This document shows positions 58,938 through 64,000 of a DNA stretch of 64,000 nt, piece by piece. The notes beneath the pieces are model-generated. The model made no database searches and was not told the DNA's origin. It saw only the letters and a list, made by a program, of their open reading frames with translations. Source of the stretch: Eumeta japonica (lineage: Eukaryota; Arthropoda; Insecta; Lepidoptera; Psychidae); the NCBI GenBank assembly GCA_005406025.1, contig BGZK01000223.1, forward strand, positions 496,001 to 560,000, given 5' to 3'. The position numbers and the translations under genes are program-made. Each line of letters begins with the position of its first letter. The first letter of the stretch is position 1.

Positions 58938-59728
58938 GCTAATTTTAAATTAAATTAAATTATTATTTATATTTATGCGTTGTATGGTGTTAATATAGGT
59001 GTATTAACGCTAACGGTATATATACTTGAGTGATACCGTGCGCGTTTGATCGTACAGTTGCCGGCTGTCGCACAGGTGTCTAATTACCGTCTAATTACGA
59101 CGCGGGTCGGCCGGCCGAATTCTCGGAGCTTGGCGGGCAGGTATGCGAACACACAATGGGATGCTCAGCTATGTTTGCGCGGTTATCGTCTAGTAAGTCT
59201 TTTTTAATATTGAGGTTTTTAAATTCGAAATAAAGGGCGCGCGGCTTTTGACCTAGCGGCCCCAACAGCTCCGTATCCGAGCTAGGTCTGCTATAGACCT
59301 AGAAACGGGGTACGGAGGATGTAGTGAGGGATGATGGAGGGTGGGCGGGCGGCACCTGGTATCGGCGAGGAGCACCCTCCAAGGCCGGTGGTCCCAGGTT
59401 CGTGCGGGTTTGCCGTTCCCGGAAGGGGAAAGGCCAGCGCCCGGGGCTCGCTGCAAATCACCTCGTTGACACCGTTAGATAGCCAGTGATTTGACCTTAA
59501 GGGTTTTTCGAAAATGTCGCTTTATTTGTGAAAGCTTAATTAAAAGCTTTCAAAAATTCAGCGAGTTATAAATCTGAAATAATAAATTATTATTAGTTGT
59601 GGAGCGTGGCGGCCGGCGGCGTAGCGGACTCTGGATCGGCAGGGCAGGCAGGCAGGGAATAGCTTAGTTAGAGCGCCGGGAGCGGTCGCGCGATAGCGTC
59701 CGTTCGGGGTGGGCGATCGAACTGAACT

Positions 59729-59741
59729 GTTCTTCAGCTTT
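59729..59741. repeat. Target-site duplication, right (5' side of Jockey element)
   Basis: GTTCTTCAGCTTT, identical to 54090-54102. The element's first base on the minus strand is then 59728, reading AGTTCAGTTCGATCGCCC. Confidence 0.8.
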
Positions 59742-61140
59742 GTCATAAAACTAATATGTCGATCTTGCTCTACTTTTTCCAAAACGGCATAAATTTATCA
59801 GTAACAGGTCGATCAGAGCGAAGTTCGTCTTTGGCATCAAAATTACCGGACTGTAAATGATTAAACCTATTTTATACTACTCTTACCGACACTGCATTAG
59901 GTCTATAAATATCACATTTTTTTTTCGTGGCTTGGATCGCATTATTCCCTTTTTTTGTATAAAACTTCAAAATGTATTAAATTTCTATTTTAGATGCATT
60001 CATTTTGGTGGGCAGAAAAACAATAAAAAAATGGCGGGACACGATTTTTAATTTTTATTTTCATTTTTTTATATTATCATTTATTTAATAGTATAAAACC
60101 TAGCCTGATACAATCAGTAGAACCAAAAAGGTTTCACTGCAACTTTTTATTTATAAATACGAAAAAAAATTTTCTCAACCTTGTGATATGATAACGAGGT
60201 ACTGATTAAGATTACGTTGAGACAACATTTACGTATGCAAATTCAAAATATTTTTATTTTGTGAGTTATTGCATAACACTCGCATTGAAGTACATAACTT
60301 TATTTCATGAATTTACTTTTTTTGGTAAGGCAGTTTTTTTCTTTCGGGGTTGATGCACATATGAATGTTCTTAGGCACCACAATGTGACATTTGATTCGA
60401 CTAACAATAATCTATTGAGAGTCACTCCAATATGATGGAATAAACATCAGTATGTACATAAGTCTGTTCTTATAGTCATCACTAAACGATGAATGGACTT
60501 GTTTGGGTCTCATTTAAGTTCTTCGTAGTTTTAAAAGCTAGATTTAACTTACATATAACCAAACAAATAGAAAATATTTTTATTTCCGTGGCGATGAAAT
60601 TTTATTTCACATTCGTTAGATTGGTAGTTACTCTTAAAAATAATGAGATAGTTTATTTTAAATTTAATTACATAGTATACGTTCAATCATGCATCTTTTT
60701 GCATATATTCATAATCTTCTTTTTTAGAACAACGGTACAACTTAACTAAGAAAATATTGTTAAGTTTAGATAATTAAAGACATATTTAGGACTTATTTAG
60801 TATTTACTCTAACGTGAACTGCTATTATATTTATAATTTGTGAACTGATTTATTTTTATATCGATATTCACATCGATTAATTAGTAGAAGAAAGCAACAC
60901 TAATGCGAAGTGAATGTGAATGTAAGAGAAATAAAATGGTGCATTTTGTCGTGCAAACCGGGGCAGTTATCGGATGCTAAAAATTAAATTATCCACCATT
61001 TTGTTTATTTTCCGAAATATATCCCGCCATCGAATCATATTAGTATCTTTTTAAACTATACGTGTTACGGTCATTGTGATTAAATGGTCTTGGCTATGGT
61101 TTAGAGATTAGGAATGTGCTATTAGCGTATTCATTTTTAG
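59742..61140. other. Region upstream of Usp7
   Basis: AT-rich, with short open frames (59857-60051, 60489-60749) that have no domain. The Usp7 promoter and any 5' exon should lie here. A small GC-richer patch near 60940-60975, between ATAAAATGGT and ATCGGATGC, might be a leader exon, but no donor fits well. Not resolved. Confidence 0.4.
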
Positions 61141-61329
61141 GCTCTTGTGTTGAAATTCGCAGACATCGGCCGCGCCGCTAGTAAACATTCTCAAAAAATT
61201 ACCATCTCATCATCGAAGAAGAGTCACAACTACGGCTCGTCGCCGGGTCGAATCCATGATAAAAATTCGTTGAAATTGCTTCAGCGAATTTTTAACAAGT
61301 GCAAAGGGAGCAATCCCCTGGCGCTAAAG
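61141..61329 (+). CDS. Usp7: Possible 5' exon of Usp7, open and in frame
   Basis: After a TTCATTTTTAG acceptor (cut after 61140), the sequence is open for 63 codons and ends at a strong donor AAG|GTAAGC. It is in phase with the next exon, reading LKFADIGRAASKHSQKITIS, SKKSHNYGSSPGRIHDKNSL and on to NPLALK. No in-frame ATG was found upstream (a TAG lies inside the acceptor), so a coding role needs an earlier exon with a start. I favour a 5' leader exon or an alternative longer N-terminus. The Lys/Ser-rich composition is protein-like. The ATG in the next exon is the start used for Usp7 here. Confidence 0.4.
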
Positions 61330-61403
61330 GTAAGCTAGTAATTAATGTCATGACCCCTTAGTATGATGTATAGAAAAAGTTTCTTAATGTGAATATTTCA
61401 TAG

Positions 61404-61533
61404 GAAATATCGAAAGGTCACGGGCGAGAGTCCCCCGTGGCGCGCCCAGCTAACATGAACCACACGCCTGCCCCGGACAGGCAGCATCATGACACTAATG
61501 TCAACCAGGTTGAGGAGATGGAGACTCAAGATG
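61404..61533 (+). CDS. Usp7: Usp7, first certain coding exon (start ATG 61455)
   Basis: Usp7 is a ubiquitin-specific cysteine protease that removes ubiquitin from nuclear proteins. In animals it stabilises p53/MDM2-type and chromatin regulators. The exon follows a TTTCATAG acceptor. The ATG at 61455 gives MNHTPAPDRQHHDTNVNQVE and then EMETQD. Like the human protein it begins MNH and then has a polar, acidic N-terminal tail ahead of the MATH domain. The frame is also open upstream of the ATG to the start of the exon (EISKGHGRESPVARPAN), which is why a longer N-terminus is possible. It ends CAAGATG|GTTAGT, splitting the next Val codon. Confidence 0.75.
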
Positions 61534-62276
61534 GTTAGTCATTATAATGCCATTTTATTTAAAATACTTAATGAATTTGTTAACCTTTTAAGGATACATT
61601 TATCTTTTAATAAAAGTAAACTGATTGTTTTTATATATATATGTATTGTATTTAATTATTTTCTTTTAGAATTCCTGCATTAGTTACTAAATCATATATT
61701 TTATGTTAAATTAACTGTTTCTTATAAATTATATAAACTTTGCTCTTAACCTCAAACTGTAATTGTAGATTTTTAAAAAAAATGTAATATCTTTTGTGTT
61801 GTTGTAATAAAATATCACAATATATTAGTATCACGTTTATGAATAGCATATGCACTAGAAAGAAGAAGAAATTGTCATCATACTATAAGCTTGTTCCTTT
61901 GTTCTAAAAGTGCAAGTCGTTGTTTTGCAATGAGAATGTATTTATTTTAAATATAACATATAATAACTTATCTACTTGTATAATTTAATAATGATATGAA
62001 TAAAATTATCTAAAAAATGAAAAGAAAATATTTAGTACTGGCCAAATTCTAGGCATATGACATTTTGTTGCAATATTATGAACTGTCAAATTTTGTCATT
62101 ACAAAAAAATTTGGCATATCCTATAATACTGTCATATAACTTAGTCATAGTTATCCAAATATTTTATTTTTTATAGCTGTTCAATTTGGATATCATATTA
62201 TCTATTCTTTTGTCTATCTTAAAATTTCTTTGTTTAAAAATTATTGAAACTAAAAAGTAAAACATTTTGATTGCAG

Positions 62277-62404
62277 TAGAGACTATTGATACAGCAACTG
62301 AAAAAAATTGGGTAGAAGACCTTGTGATGAAAGGATCCAATGGAGAGGTTATGATAGAGGAGGTTATGAGAAACCAAGAGGCAACTACTGCAACCGCAAT
62401 GCCT
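62277..62404 (+). CDS. Usp7: Usp7, coding exon (linker before MATH)
   Basis: Starts after TTGATTGCAG and completes the split Val codon. It reads ETIDTATEKNWVEDLVMKGS, then NGEVMIEEVMRNQEATTATA and MP, ending CCT|GTAATT. This acidic linker is poorly conserved in the family. The frame fits its neighbours without a break. The donor is a weaker GTAATT, so the exon end is slightly less secure. Confidence 0.75.
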
Positions 62405-62600
62405 GTAATTTTTAATGTTCTATATAATCAATAGATAGTATTAATAGGAAATTATCACCATAAATTGATTAATCATTTTTAGCTAACAAAACATCATATT
62501 TATATATTTGTATTTATAGTTCTATAAATTATAATCAATGCGAGTTGACTAAAAATTTAACAGATTCTTTTTTTGTCTTATAATGAGATCAACATATTAA

Positions 62601-63002
<402 letters not shown>

Positions 63003-63171
63003 TAAATAGTTGTAAAACCTACACTTAATTTAAATTGAAATTTATTATTTTCAATATTGATTACACAATCCTTTAACAATTTCATTTTATCAAAAACAGA
63101 GTATTAATTGTAGAAAACTTACTTCTCTGTAAGAGACACGATGATATAAAGTTCTGTGTAGTTTGTGCTAA

Positions 63172-63360
<189 letters not shown>

Positions 63361-63789
63361 TAGAAACTATTGAATTTAATAAAATAAATTTATTATTTAG
63401 TAGATATTAATCTCTTTATGAAAACAGTAGCTGCAGTAAATGAGGAACAATTTTATTTCCTACTGTGCAATCTAATGGTATCCATAAAATTTTTAGGACT
63501 TAGGTGAAGGCAATTATGTCGGTACCAAAAATTATAGTAGAATTAGAAATTCTCAGTAATTTATTTCTTCTCAAGTAATTAAGTAAACTTCTAAATCTAA
63601 ATGGCACTAAATTGTTTTTAATAATATGACAAGAAAAGAGATTTAGATTATGTGAGAGTATGTATATACCTATACATATGTAATTTATATGGTGTCCTTA
63701 TTTCTTGGAAAAATCCAACAATTGTTATTGTGTGTCCAATTAGAAATTTAAAAGTTGATCTCAATTGAAATTGGTAAAAAAGTCATTAA

Positions 63790-63990
<201 letters not shown>

Positions 63991-64000
63991 TAAAGTTAAT

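Larger units (their letters stand above)
54103..59728 (-). mobile_element. Near full-length Jockey-clade non-LTR retrotransposon (inactive)
   Basis: About 5.6 kb on the minus strand, bounded by 13-bp duplications (54090-54102 and 59729-59741). Read from its 5' end: a GC-rich 5' leader (59728 to about 58940), ORF1 with zinc knuckles (to 57271), ORF2 with an endonuclease/exonuclease/phosphatase-type endonuclease and a reverse transcriptase (57270-54515), a 3' leader (54514-54110) and an A-tail. Multiple frameshifts and stops in both ORFs make it inactive. The ORF1 zinc-knuckle region and RT motifs place it in the Jockey clade, by memory of the domains. The insertion separates asunder from Usp7 and contributes the only long GC-rich block in this part of the window. 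Confidence 0.85.

Overview
This is a 64 kb piece of an AT-rich animal nuclear genome, most likely a moth or butterfly (Lepidoptera). Genes have spliceosomal introns with GT..AG borders. The repeats are types familiar from lepidopteran genomes: a tRNA-derived SINE with a (TTA)n tail, 'agggttccg' interspersed repeats, mariner and hAT relics, and a Jockey-clade LINE. The protein sequences fit an insect. No bacterial, viral or CRISPR features were seen.

Three genes can be supported. (1) A six-exon plus-strand gene (coding exons 38567-49423, 325 residues) encodes a conserved but uncharacterised protein with a helix-hairpin-helix motif. (2) Converging on it from the minus strand is a single-exon gene for Asunder/Integrator subunit 13 (50397-52313, 638 residues). 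(3) The plus-strand start of Usp7, the ubiquitin-specific protease with an N-terminal MATH/TRAF-like domain, occupies 61141-63989 and runs off the right edge inside the catalytic domain.

Between asunder and Usp7 sits an almost complete but frameshifted Jockey-clade retrotransposon on the minus strand. It spans 54103-59728 and is bounded by a 13-bp target-site duplication. It has a gag-like ORF1 with zinc knuckles, an ORF2 with endonuclease and reverse transcriptase, and a TAAATG junction between them.

The left 38 kb has no confidently assigned gene and is largely a repeat field. It contains a defective hAT element with a transposase relic (18378-19659, 8-bp duplication), a non-autonomous hAT element with GATACC iterons at both ends (32218-33088, 8-bp duplication), a smaller hAT-like element (3296-3642), two mariner pseudogenes, and two decayed copies of a multi-copy CxxC gene family. 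There is also a three-unit tandem array of about 125 bp whose units appear to fold into hairpins (8471-8850), a long foldback (23255-23452), and an interspersed repeat with three copies in the window, two of them in one intron of the HhH gene. A few short open segments with plausible splice signals (10766-11102, 30408-30481, 30729-30957, 38132-38264) may be exons of genes that cannot be assembled here.

The three supported genes have no evident functional connection. All readings are by eye; no alignment, gene predictor or database search was run.
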